64,000 bases of DNA from Anaerolineae bacterium (lineage in GTDB: Bacteria > Chloroflexota > Anaerolineae > Aggregatilineales > Phototrophicaceae): NCBI GenBank assembly GCA_022826865.1, contig JAJDUC010000056.1, forward strand, positions 1-64,000, given 5' to 3'. The first letter of the stretch is position 1, and each line of letters starts with the position of its first letter. Shown here in pieces: positions 16,721 to 25,235 of this stretch. The notes under the pieces were generated by a model. That model had not been told where the DNA came from, ran no database searches, and saw only the letters and a program-made list of their open reading frames with translations. Both the position numbers and the translations under genes were made by a program.

Positions 16721-18020
16721 ATACGAACGCTTCCGCGTTCGCGCCGACGGCGCCTTGCGCGGTACAGCGACGGTGCCCGGCGACAAATCGATCTCGCATC
16801 GAGCGGTCATGCTGGCATCGCTTGCGCAGGGCAAGTCGCAGATCCGCAACTGGCTGGCGGCCGGCGATACCGAAGCGACCTTGGCGTCCATGCGCGCCCT
16901 GGGCGCGGACATACAGCGTCAAGACGAAAACACACTTACGATTAGCGGTGGCGAGCTGCGCCAGCCAGATCGTCCCTTGAACCTAATGAACGCCGGGACC
17001 GGCATTCGTCTGCTGGCGGGCATCATGGCGGGCCAGTCTTTCCCAAGCGTGTTGGATGGCAGCGCGCAGTTGCGCCGCCGTCCGATGAAGCGGATTACAA
17101 AGCCGCTGCGGATGATGGGCGCGAACATCGAAGCGCGCGCTGGCTGCTGTCCACTTCGCATCGAACCGGCTGCGCTGAAGGGCATCCGCTACGAACTGCC
17201 GGTGGCCAGCGCCCAGGTCAAGAGCGCGATATTGCTGGCGGGTCTTTACGCCGATGCGCCGACAACCGTTGTGCAGCCGGGGCCGGCGCGCGACCACACC
17301 GAAAGGATGCTGCGCTCGATGGGCGTGGCGATCGAGGCTGAGGGCGAAGACGCAAACACGCTGTCGCTGATTCCCAATGGCCGGCTGGATCCACTGGATA
17401 TGACCGTGCCGGGCGATTTTTCTTCGGCGGCCTTCCTGCTTGCGGCCGGGCTGCTGACGCCGGATTCGGACTTGAATGTGACCGGCGTCAATCTGAATCC
17501 GACGCGAACCGGCTTGCTGGATGTTTTGCGGGCGATGGGCGGCGATGTTTCGATTTCTGAGGCGGGCTTGCAGGCCGGCGAGCCAATGGGCGACTTGCGC
17601 GTCAAGTCATCCCGCTTGACGGGATGCGAAATCGACGGCGAAACTGTCGTGCGCATGATTGACGAGTTTCCCATTTTGATGGTCCTGGCGACGCAAGCTG
17701 AAGGCGAAACGATTGTGAAAGACGCGGCTGAATTGCGGGTCAAAGAGACCGATCGCATTGCCGTGATGGCGGGGGAATTGCGCAAGCTGGGCGCCCGCAT
17801 TGAAGAGCGCGATGATGGTTTCCGCATTGAAGGACCGCAGAGCCTCATCGGCGCCCAGGTGGATGGGCATGACGACCATCGCATTGCCATGAGCTTGACG
17901 GTGGCCGGGCTGCTGGCGGCGGAAGGGGCAATCGTCACCGATGCCGCCTGCGCCGCCGATAGCTTTCCCGGTTTCCCCGAAACCCTGCAGCGGGTTGGGG
18001 CGATGCTCTTGCCCGAATAG
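16704..18020 (+). CDS. aroA: 3-phosphoshikimate 1-carboxyvinyltransferase (EPSP synthase)
   Basis: AroA transfers enolpyruvate from PEP to shikimate 3-phosphate. The 438-residue protein has the PGDKSISHRAVMLASLA start motif, LMNAGTGIRLLAGIMAG, the mid-protein DFSSAAFLLAAG and LRVKETDRIAVMAGELRKLGA. The PEP-site context NAGTG retains Gly followed by Thr and Gly, and a class assignment for glyphosate sensitivity would need alignment. It overlaps tyrA by 17 bases. Confidence 0.97.
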   Translation: MKTGPRYERFRVRADGALRGTATVPGDKSISHRAVMLASLAQGKSQIRNWLAAGDTEATLASMRALGADIQRQDENTLTISGGELRQPDRPLNLMNAGTGIRLLAGIMAGQSFPSVLDGSAQLRRRPMKRITKPLRMMGANIEARAGCCPLRIEPAALKGIRYELPVASAQVKSAILLAGLYADAPTTVVQPGPARDHTERMLRSMGVAIEAEGEDANTLSLIPNGRLDPLDMTVPGDFSSAAFLLAAGLLTPDSDLNVTGVNLNPTRTGLLDVLRAMGGDVSISEAGLQAGEPMGDLRVKSSRLTGCEIDGETVVRMIDEFPILMVLATQAEGETIVKDAAELRVKETDRIAVMAGELRKLGARIEERDDGFRIEGPQSLIGAQVDGHDDHRIAMSLTVAGLLAAEGAIVTDAACAADSFPGFPETLQRVGAMLLPE

Positions 18021-18060
18021 TCGGGACAGGATTTAGAAAGCCTAAAGCGAAGGCCAGGTA

Positions 18061-18897
18061 ATGGCGCAGAATCGAGTCGGTGTGATCGGCTTTCCGGTGG
18101 AGCACAGCCTCAGCCCGATCATGCACAACGCCGCTTTTGAAGCGCTGCAAATGCGCGATTGGCATTATGACGCCATGTCAATCCCGCCCGACATCTTGCG
18201 CTTGGGTTTGCGCGAGCCGAAGAATCACGGCTACATCGGCATCAACGTGACCGTGCCGCACAAAGAAGCGATCATGGAGTTTGTCCGCCCGGACGACAGG
18301 GCGCGGGCCATCGGCGCTGTGAATACAGTCGATTTTCGCAGCAACATCGGCACAAACACCGACGCCGACGGACTTATCGGTGATCTTCACGCCCATCAGA
18401 TTCCGCTGTCCGGCGAACGCGTTTTGGTCTTGGGCGCGGGTGGCGCCTCGCGCGCAGCGGTCTACGGGCTAAGCCGAGAAGGCGCGCGGATTGCAATCGT
18501 CAATCGCACAAAGTCGCGCGCCTATGGACTTGTTGAGCAATTGAAGATATCGGCCGGCGTCGAAGGCCTGGACGTCTTGACGCTGGATGAAGCCGCGGAT
18601 TGGGGCATGTCGCTGATCGTCAATTGCACATCCGTTGGCTTGCATCCGCATATTAACCAGACGCCCTGGATACATGGGCTGCCCTTTCCCGATGGCGTCA
18701 CCGTATATGACATGGTCTATCGCCCGGCGAATACGGCGCTGATGCAGCAGTGTCTGGCGCATGGCGGGCGCGCGATTGGCGGCTTGGGCATGTTGACGCG
18801 GCAAGGCGCTATCGCATTTGAATTGTGGACGGGCGTCGAGCCGCCGCTTGATGTGATGTACGGCGCGCTGCAAACGGCGCTGGAGACTTCCGAGTGA
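18061..18897 (+). CDS. aroE: Shikimate dehydrogenase (NADP)
   Basis: AroE reduces 3-dehydroshikimate to shikimate. The 278-residue protein has the substrate-binding FPVEHSLSPIMHNAAF, the catalytic lysine in NVTVPHKEA, and the aspartate in NTDADGLIGDL. The nucleotide-binding GAGGASRAAVYGL and the NRTKSRA segment, whose basic residues fit NADPH, are also present. Forty bases separate it from aroA. It is the last aro gene before the DUF262 gene interrupts the operon. Confidence 0.96.
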   Translation: MAQNRVGVIGFPVEHSLSPIMHNAAFEALQMRDWHYDAMSIPPDILRLGLREPKNHGYIGINVTVPHKEAIMEFVRPDDRARAIGAVNTVDFRSNIGTNTDADGLIGDLHAHQIPLSGERVLVLGAGGASRAAVYGLSREGARIAIVNRTKSRAYGLVEQLKISAGVEGLDVLTLDEAADWGMSLIVNCTSVGLHPHINQTPWIHGLPFPDGVTVYDMVYRPANTALMQQCLAHGGRAIGGLGMLTRQGAIAFELWTGVEPPLDVMYGALQTALETSE

Positions 18898-18949
18898 CTA
18901 TGGAAATATTTGCATTCATTCACGTACACGAAATTAGGGGAGTGAAATA

Positions 18950-20605
18950 GTGCAGCCATATCGAGTTAAGCTGGAGACCCTGCTCGAAGACAGAAAGCAG
19001 TTTGTCGTACCGCTGTTTCAACGCCCGTACTCTTGGAAAAAGAAGAACTGGGAGGAACTCTGGCGCGACCTACTAGACATATATGATCCTGACAATACTA
19101 GAGAGCACTTCATGGGCGCGATTGTAACTATGCCGATAGCAATGAAGCCTCACGGCGTCAACAAGTTTCTCTTGATTGACGGCCAGCAGCGCCTGACAAC
19201 GCTCCTCGTTATTTTGGCTTGCGTTCGAGATTTGGCAGGAAATGAATCCGATCTGCATGACGAGATTCAAAACATCTACTTGACCAACCGTTATAAGCAG
19301 GGCAGGAATCGCAGTAAGTTGCTTCCCACTCAAGAGGACAGGAATGCATACGACGAGATAATACAAGATTCACGACAGTCGGGATCTAGTTTAAGCAAAG
19401 TCTATAACCACTTTGTTAAGGTTCTTTCGGTCAGCGATGACGACTCTGAATCCATTGATCTTGGCAGGTTCTTCAATGCAATGAAAAGCCAATTACTGTT
19501 CGTAAGCATAGTTCTCAATGAGAATGATAACCCGTATCATATCTTCCATAGTCTTAACGCGACTGGAACGCCTTTGACTCAAGCCGACCTCGTTAGGAAT
19601 CACATATTCATGCATATCCCTGAGGAAGACCAAGAGGATGCCTACAACGATCTGTGGTATCCCTTGCAGCAGGCATACCCGGGTAACCAATTGCGTGATT
19701 ACATTTGGCGATTCATTACCAAAGACGGCGTGCCCATCCGTCAAATTGGTGTCTACGACGCGATACGTAGACGTGTTGCGGAATTGGCGAACTCTGGGTC
19801 TGCGGACCACCTGCTGATGGATCTGAAAATCGTCGCGGAACATTACGACCGGATTCTTGATCCGAGTTTGGAGACTGTCAGGCCTATTCGCGAGCGACTT
19901 CAAAGATTGAAAAGATGGGAATTAACCACAGCGTATCCCCTGCTTTTGAATCTGTATATCGCGGTCAACAGTCAGGACATCTCCGTGCAGACCTTTTGTT
20001 CTGTACTTGATATTGTAGAATCTTTTGTTGTACGGCGACATATTTGCAGTGTACCGATTCGTCAGCTAACCAACTACTTCATTCGACTATTCCATGACGT
20101 AAGTGGAGAGAATGACTTCGTGTCGGCAGTATGTAGCTACCTCCTGGACCGGAATTTTCCTACCGATGAAGTATTCCGAGACAATTGGGGGCGTCATCAG
20201 CTTTATGGCCCCGGATCTCGCGACAAGTGTAAGCTAATATTGGAGTCGCTCGAAACGTATGCAACGGAAAATCATGAACCCGTGGACACTAGGCATCCGA
20301 GAATCACTATAGAACACGTTATGCCTCAATCTTTGTCGCAGGTCTGGTATAACGAACTCGGCGATGGTGCCGATGCGGTACATGTTCAGTATTTGCATAC
20401 GATTGGCAATTTAACGCTTACAGGGCAAAACGAATCGATGGGAAATAAAGCGTTTGTGGACAAGAAGGACGTGTTCGCACAGAGCAATTTTGCGCTCAAC
20501 AAGTACTTCGACAGTTGCGACTCTTGGAATGCGGAGACGATTGTTCGGCGCGCGGAACGGCTCGGTGAAATCGCCGTCAAAATATGGCAGCGACCGAGCA
20601 TATAG
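18950..20605 (+). CDS. DUF262-DUF1524 protein (GmrSD-like endonuclease, possible phage defence)
   Basis: The 551-residue protein joins an N-terminal DUF262 domain to a C-terminal DUF1524 domain, as in GmrSD type IV restriction and SspE-like proteins. DUF262 shows PLFQRPYSW (21-29) and the nucleotide-handling DGQQR (77-81). DUF1524 shows the HNH-type IEHVMPQ (454-460) and YLHTIGNLTLTGQNESMGNKAF. It starts with GTG after GGGGAG. Its G+C is visibly lower than the neighbours (about 47% in a counted line), with different codon use. It sits between aroE and aroC on the operon strand, which suggests a horizontally acquired cargo gene. No partner gene adjoins it. It is shorter than full GmrSD fusions, and the target is unknown. 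Confidence 0.85.
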   Translation: MQPYRVKLETLLEDRKQFVVPLFQRPYSWKKKNWEELWRDLLDIYDPDNTREHFMGAIVTMPIAMKPHGVNKFLLIDGQQRLTTLLVILACVRDLAGNESDLHDEIQNIYLTNRYKQGRNRSKLLPTQEDRNAYDEIIQDSRQSGSSLSKVYNHFVKVLSVSDDDSESIDLGRFFNAMKSQLLFVSIVLNENDNPYHIFHSLNATGTPLTQADLVRNHIFMHIPEEDQEDAYNDLWYPLQQAYPGNQLRDYIWRFITKDGVPIRQIGVYDAIRRRVAELANSGSADHLLMDLKIVAEHYDRILDPSLETVRPIRERLQRLKRWELTTAYPLLLNLYIAVNSQDISVQTFCSVLDIVESFVVRRHICSVPIRQLTNYFIRLFHDVSGENDFVSAVCSYLLDRNFPTDEVFRDNWGRHQLYGPGSRDKCKLILESLETYATENHEPVDTRHPRITIEHVMPQSLSQVWYNELGDGADAVHVQYLHTIGNLTLTGQNESMGNKAFVDKKDVFAQSNFALNKYFDSCDSWNAETIVRRAERLGEIAVKIWQRPSI

Positions 20606-20622
20606 TCAGAAAGTGCCCTCTA

Positions 20623-21801
20623 ATGCCAATCCGATTTTTTACCGCTGGCGAAAGCCATGGCCCCGGGCTCACCGCCATTCTGGAAGGCATGCCGGCCGGC
20701 CTCTGCCTTGGCGCCGAAGACATCAACATCGATTTGCGCCGACGGCAAAAGGGCTACGGATCCGGCGGGCGCATGCAGATCGAAAAAGACGGAATTATCA
20801 TTACTTCGGGCGTAATGAACGGCAAGACAACCGGCGCGCCGATCGCGCTGCAAGTGCAGAATCGCGATTTCAAAAGCTGGAAAGAACGCGATATCACGCC
20901 GGTCACGACGCCGCGACCGGGTCATGCCGACCTGACCGGCGCATTGAAATATGGTTATCGCGAATTGCGCCTGTCCCTGGAGCGGGCGAGCGCCCGCGAA
21001 ACAACCATGCGCGTTGCGATAGGCGCCATCTGCAAACGCTACCTCAAGGAATTTGGCATCAGCGTGGCTGGATATGTCTCGCAATTGGGCGATGTCCAGG
21101 CGGACTTGAGCGCCATGTCGCTTGAGGAGCGGATCGCCCACAGCGAAGACAACGATGTGCGCTGCCCGGATGCGGCCGCGGCCGAACGCATGCACGCGGC
21201 GATACACCAAATCAAGGTCGACAAAGATACCTTGGGCGGCGTCTTTGAGGTGGTGGCGCAGGGCGTGCCGCCGGGCCTTGGGTCGCATGTCCATTATGAT
21301 CGCAAGCTGGATAGCAAATTGGTCGGCGCGATGGTCAGCATTCAAGCCATGAAGGGCGCGGAAATCGGCAGCGCCTTCGCGAACGCCGGCAAACGCGGCT
21401 CGCAAGTGCATGACGAAATCACCGTTGACGACGCGGGTAATCTCGCGCGCCGGACGAACCGTGCCGGCGGGCTGGAAGGCGGCATTACAACCGGGATGCC
21501 GATCGTGGTGCGCGTGGCGATGAAGCCGATCTCGACCATGCTCCGCGGCGCGGATTCTGTCGATCTGGCGACGGGCGAAGCCAATCCGACGGTATATGAG
21601 CGCAGCGATTTTTGCGCCTTGCCGCGGGCCGTGCCCGTGGGCGAGGCGATGATGGCAATCGTTCTGACGGAGGTCCTGCTGGAAAAACTCGGCGGCGACA
21701 GCATCGAAGAAATGAAACCGCGTTATGCCGCTCTGCGCCGCAACCGGTTGAGCGACTTGCCGATGGACAATGTCGAATGGCGTTTTGGATACGAAGTATG
21801 A
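20623..21801 (+). CDS. aroC: Chorismate synthase
   Basis: AroC makes chorismate from EPSP using reduced FMN. From the ATG at 20623 it has 392 residues and begins MPIRFFTAGESHGPGLTAILEGMPAG, the conserved family start. Further motifs are RRRQKGYGSGGRMQIEKD, RPGHADLTGALKYG, RASARETTMRVA and GGITTGMPIVVRVAMKPIST. An upstream in-frame ATG at 20584 would overlap the DUF262 gene and add 13 non-conserved residues. The stop overlaps the aroKB start as ATGA. Confidence 0.96.
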   Translation: MPIRFFTAGESHGPGLTAILEGMPAGLCLGAEDINIDLRRRQKGYGSGGRMQIEKDGIIITSGVMNGKTTGAPIALQVQNRDFKSWKERDITPVTTPRPGHADLTGALKYGYRELRLSLERASARETTMRVAIGAICKRYLKEFGISVAGYVSQLGDVQADLSAMSLEERIAHSEDNDVRCPDAAAAERMHAAIHQIKVDKDTLGGVFEVVAQGVPPGLGSHVHYDRKLDSKLVGAMVSIQAMKGAEIGSAFANAGKRGSQVHDEITVDDAGNLARRTNRAGGLEGGITTGMPIVVRVAMKPISTMLRGADSVDLATGEANPTVYERSDFCALPRAVPVGEAMMAIVLTEVLLEKLGGDSIEEMKPRYAALRRNRLSDLPMDNVEWRFGYEV

Positions 21802-23315
21802 AGGCTGAAAAGAACATCGTCATCACCGGTTTCATGGGGAGCGGCAAGACAACCGTCGGCGAGGCGCTGTCGCGCAAGCTCAAGCGCGAATTTGTCGACA
21901 TGGATGCCGAAATCGAACGCCGCGCGGGGATGTCCATACCCGAGATATTCCGGCGGCAAGGCGAAGCGGCTTTCCGCGACAAGGAACGCAAGCTGGCTTA
22001 CGAACTGGCGCTGCGCCATGGCCTGGTGATCGCGACAGGCGGCGGCGCCCTGGTCGATGGCGAACTGCGTGACATGATGGCGCAGCACGGCGCCTTGATT
22101 TGCCTGCAAGCCAGCCCCGCCGATATTCGCGCGCGCCTGGAAGAAAGCGACGGCCGTCCGCTGGCCGCCAATTGGGAGCGCCTCTATCATGCGCGGCAGA
22201 CGGCCTATGCGCAGATCCCCCGCCAAGTCATAACAACCGGCAAGACGCCGCAGGTCATCGCCGCCGAGATAGCGGCGCTCTGCGCGGACGCCCTCTTTGT
22301 AAAGGCGCCGGATGGCGGCGGCTATCCCATCCACATCAAGCGCGGCATTTTGGCCGGCCTCGGGCTTGACGCCCAGGCGTATGGGCTGCAAGGCCCGGTC
22401 GTGCTGGTCACCAATGAGACGATCGCGCCTCTTTATGGAGAGAGTCTGGCGCGCGCTTTGCCGCAAGCCAGCCTGATCCGCGTGCCCGATGGCGAAGCGC
22501 ATAAGAACCTGGACACGGTTCGTCAGGTTTATGACGATCTGCTCAGTTTGGGCGCTGACCGCGGCACGACGCTGATCGCATTGGGTGGCGGGGTAATCGG
22601 CGACATGGCTGGCTTCGTCGCCGCGAGCTACATGCGGGGCATTCCGCTCGCGCAGATTCCGACAACGCTGCTGTCGATGGTGGATTCCAGCGTCGGCGGC
22701 AAAACCGGCGTCGATTTGCCCCAGGGAAAAAACCTGATCGGCGCCTTCAAACAGCCGCGCCGCGTCATCATCGACCCGGATGTACTGAATTCCTTGCCAC
22801 AGTCGGAATGGCGCTGCGGCATGGCTGAAGTGATCAAGCATGGCTTGATCGGCCGCCCGTCGCTACTGGACGAGACACTCTGGAAGCTGGAACGGGCGGA
22901 GGAATTGATTCAGCAGGCGGTGCAAGTCAAAATTGACGTGGTGGAAGTGGATCCTTTCGAGACCGGAATACGCGCGCATTTGAATCTCGGTCATACATTT
23001 GGCCACGCTATCGAGAAAGTAACCGGCTACGCCGTCCCGCACGGTGAAGCAGTCGCCATCGGCATCGTCAAGGCGGCTCGGCTTTCGCGCAACCTGGGCT
23101 TGATTGGTGACGCGCTCCTGGGCGAGATTCAGACGATATTCTGGAAGATTGGCTTGCCCACGGACATCGCGATTGACGCCGAGCGCTGCTACGCCGCGAT
23201 GGCCACCGACAAAAAATGGAAAGCCGGCCTGTCCCGCCTGATAGTGCTGAAGGGCGTGGGCGAGGCGGCGATTGTTGAAGGCGTCAGTCGGGAAGAAATC
23301 CTGGCCGTGCTTTGA
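21798..23315 (+). CDS. aroKB: Fused shikimate kinase / 3-dehydroquinate synthase
   Basis: This 505-residue protein joins two non-consecutive shikimate-pathway enzymes. The first 165 or so residues are shikimate kinase: Walker A GFMGSGKTT (10-18), DMDAEIERRAGMSIPEIF, RQGEAAFRDKE, TGGGALVD and the lid region ESDGRPLA. From about 170 comes dehydroquinate synthase: VPDGEAHKNLDTV, LGGGVIGDMAGFVAASYMRG, TTLLSMVDSSVGGKTGVDLPQGKN, EVIKHGLI and the metal-site NLGHTFGHAIE. Both halves look active. Such fusions are known (for example Thermotoga). An upstream open frame from 21612 is just the aroC shadow. The start overlaps the aroC stop by 4 bases. Confidence 0.96.
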   Translation: MKAEKNIVITGFMGSGKTTVGEALSRKLKREFVDMDAEIERRAGMSIPEIFRRQGEAAFRDKERKLAYELALRHGLVIATGGGALVDGELRDMMAQHGALICLQASPADIRARLEESDGRPLAANWERLYHARQTAYAQIPRQVITTGKTPQVIAAEIAALCADALFVKAPDGGGYPIHIKRGILAGLGLDAQAYGLQGPVVLVTNETIAPLYGESLARALPQASLIRVPDGEAHKNLDTVRQVYDDLLSLGADRGTTLIALGGGVIGDMAGFVAASYMRGIPLAQIPTTLLSMVDSSVGGKTGVDLPQGKNLIGAFKQPRRVIIDPDVLNSLPQSEWRCGMAEVIKHGLIGRPSLLDETLWKLERAEELIQQAVQVKIDVVEVDPFETGIRAHLNLGHTFGHAIEKVTGYAVPHGEAVAIGIVKAARLSRNLGLIGDALLGEIQTIFWKIGLPTDIAIDAERCYAAMATDKKWKAGLSRLIVLKGVGEAAIVEGVSREEILAVL

Positions 23316-23331
23316 CCGAGGCAAATCAGCT

Positions 23332-23781
23332 ATGACAAAACGAATTCTGCTCTTGCATGGTCCCAACCTCAACCTTCTGGGCATACGCGAGCCTGAAGTT
23401 TACGGGCGGACGACGCTGGCCGAAGTCAATGGCGCGGTGGAGCGTCATTTGGCGGCCTTTGATGTTGAGTTGTGGATTGCCCAATCCAACCACGAAGGCG
23501 AACTGATCGACCTCCTGCAGGAAGCGCGCGAAAGCGCTGACGGCGTCGTGTTTAATCCGGGCGGCTACACGCACACATCGATCGCCCTGCGCGATACGAT
23601 TGCGGCCATCGCGCTGCCCGTCATTGAAACACATTTCTCCAACATCTATGCGCGGGAGTCTTTTCGTCACCACTCGCTGCTGGCGGGCGCCTGCGCTGGG
23701 CAGGTCGCCGGATTTGGCGTGAACAGCTACATTTTGGCGGTTGACGCGCTGCTGCGGACTTGGGAATTGTTGCCTGATTAG
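23332..23781 (+). CDS. aroQ: 3-dehydroquinate dehydratase, type II
   Basis: AroQ dehydrates 3-dehydroquinate to 3-dehydroshikimate. The 149-residue type II protein has ILLLHGPNLNLLGIREPEVYG with the catalytic tyrosine and flexible lid arginine. It also has SNHEGELIDLLQEA, FNPGGYTHTSIALRD and ETHFSNIYARESFRHHS with the catalytic histidine. I chose the ATG at 23332, preceded by GAGG. It is the last gene of the aro operon. Confidence 0.95.
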   Translation: MTKRILLLHGPNLNLLGIREPEVYGRTTLAEVNGAVERHLAAFDVELWIAQSNHEGELIDLLQEARESADGVVFNPGGYTHTSIALRDTIAAIALPVIETHFSNIYARESFRHHSLLAGACAGQVAGFGVNSYILAVDALLRTWELLPD

Positions 23782-23833
23782 CTGTTCAGAACGCATGAAT
23801 TGTCTTTGCGGCTTTTGGTTATCTCGCCGATAG

Positions 23834-23860
23834 TTGATACAGCCTGGTTACAGCTATACT
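23834..23860 (+). promoter_or_regulatory. Candidate promoter of the glutamine synthetase gene
   Basis: TTGATA (23834-23839) and TATACT (23855-23860) are only 15 bases apart, short but usable. Transcription from here would begin almost at the ATG at 23871. That would favour translation from the internal ATG at 23901 or a near-leaderless message. Confidence 0.3.
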
Positions 23861-23870
23861 GCGGCTGAAG

Positions 23871-25235
23871 ATGGCTGATTCAGCCAAATTGGAAAGCCCC
23901 ATGGATACGGTAGCGGAAGTCCTAAAGGCGGTCGAGGAGCGGGGCGTGCGTTTCGTCGCACTCTGGTTCACCGACATCACCGGCCTCGTGAAGAGTGTCA
24001 TGATCCCGGCTGCCGAGCTGGCAAATGTCTTTGAGAACGGCTCGCATTTTGACGGATCCGCCATTGAGGGCTTCGCCCGCGTCGCCGAAAGCGACATGGT
24101 CTTGATGCCCGACCCGTCGAGCTTTGTCATTTTGCCCTGGACCGACGGCGAGGGGAAGACGGCGCGCCTGATCTGCTCTATCCAGACGCAAGACGGCGAT
24201 CCCTTCATTGGCGATCCTCGCAACGTCTTGATAAAAGCGCTCGACCAGGCGCGGGCCATGAAGATGCAATACAAGACCGGTATGGAATTGGAGTTTTTCC
24301 TCTTCCCGCTTGATCAAGCCGGGCAGCCCGTCTTGAGCGCGCAAAACGACATCGCCGGTTATTTCGATATTCCCGATGATCCAATTCGTTCGATCCGCCG
24401 GCGCATGCTGTCGGCCTTGAGCGCCATGGGCATCAAAGTTGATTCGACGCATTCCGAAACCGGCAGCGGCCAGCACGAAATAGACTTTCAGTACGCGCCC
24501 GCTCTGCGCTCGGCGGATAATATACTGACAGCGCGAATCGCTCTCAAGTCAATTGCCAGCAAGTTCGGCTACTATTGCACTTTCATGCCGCGCCCGCACG
24601 CGGACCTGCCTGGTTCGGGCATGCATACCCATCAGAGCCTGCACGATACCGAAACCGGGACGAACCTCTTTGCGGATGGCGCCAGCGAGTTCGGCCTGTC
24701 GTCGACGGCGCAAACTTTCCTCGCCGGCCAACTGGAGCATGCGCGGGCAATGTGCGCGCTATTGGCGCCGCTGGTGAATTCTTATAAACGCCTTGGCACC
24801 AGCTTTGAAGCGCCTGTAAACGTGACCTGGGCGCATGTCAACCGCAGCGCCCTGATCCGCGTACCGAGCACGGCGCCGGGCAAAGAATATCATACGCGGC
24901 TGGAGCTGCGCTGCCCGGATCCGACAGCGAATCCGTATTTGGCCATGACGGTCATGCTGCAGGCCGGCCTGGATGGTATCTTGCACAAAATGCCACTGGC
25001 GGATCCGATGGAAGAGACGCTGATGCAAGGCGCGCCCGGGCGAATGCGGCAGCTGGAAGTCTTGCCCCAATCCCTGGATGAGGCGCTCGACGCCTTGAGC
25101 AACGACGATGTGATTCTATCCGCGCTGGGTCCCTACGTAAGCGACCGCTACATCGCCGCCAAGCGCCAGGAATTCGCCGAATACAATCGGCAAGTGACCG
25201 AGTGGGAAGTCACGCGTTATCTGAGCCGCTTTTGA
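23871..25235 (+). CDS. glnA: Glutamine synthetase, type I
   Basis: It makes glutamine from glutamate, ammonia and ATP. The protein has 454 residues. It shows the N-terminal beta-grasp WFTDITGLVKSVMIP, FDGSAIEGFARVAESDM, ATP-site GMELEFFLF and GSGQHEIDF, then MPRPHADLPGSGMHTHQSLHD and the glutamate-site NVTWAHVNRSALIRVPS. At this length, and with no recognisable adenylylation tyrosine motif near 390-400, it fits the GSI-alpha type that is controlled by feedback and not by GlnE. The first ATG is at 23871. The ATG at 23901 is also plausible because family homology starts there. Its 3' end overlaps the convergent aspartate kinase gene by 26 bases. Confidence 0.94.
   Translation: MADSAKLESPMDTVAEVLKAVEERGVRFVALWFTDITGLVKSVMIPAAELANVFENGSHFDGSAIEGFARVAESDMVLMPDPSSFVILPWTDGEGKTARLICSIQTQDGDPFIGDPRNVLIKALDQARAMKMQYKTGMELEFFLFPLDQAGQPVLSAQNDIAGYFDIPDDPIRSIRRRMLSALSAMGIKVDSTHSETGSGQHEIDFQYAPALRSADNILTARIALKSIASKFGYYCTFMPRPHADLPGSGMHTHQSLHDTETGTNLFADGASEFGLSSTAQTFLAGQLEHARAMCALLAPLVNSYKRLGTSFEAPVNVTWAHVNRSALIRVPSTAPGKEYHTRLELRCPDPTANPYLAMTVMLQAGLDGILHKMPLADPMEETLMQGAPGRMRQLEVLPQSLDEALDALSNDDVILSALGPYVSDRYIAAKRQEFAEYNRQVTEWEVTRYLSRF

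Noticed and set aside
18950..20605. DUF262 gene considered as part of a prophage or multi-gene defence island.
   Set aside because: Both neighbours are ordinary shikimate genes, and no integrase, methylase or phage gene occurs nearby.
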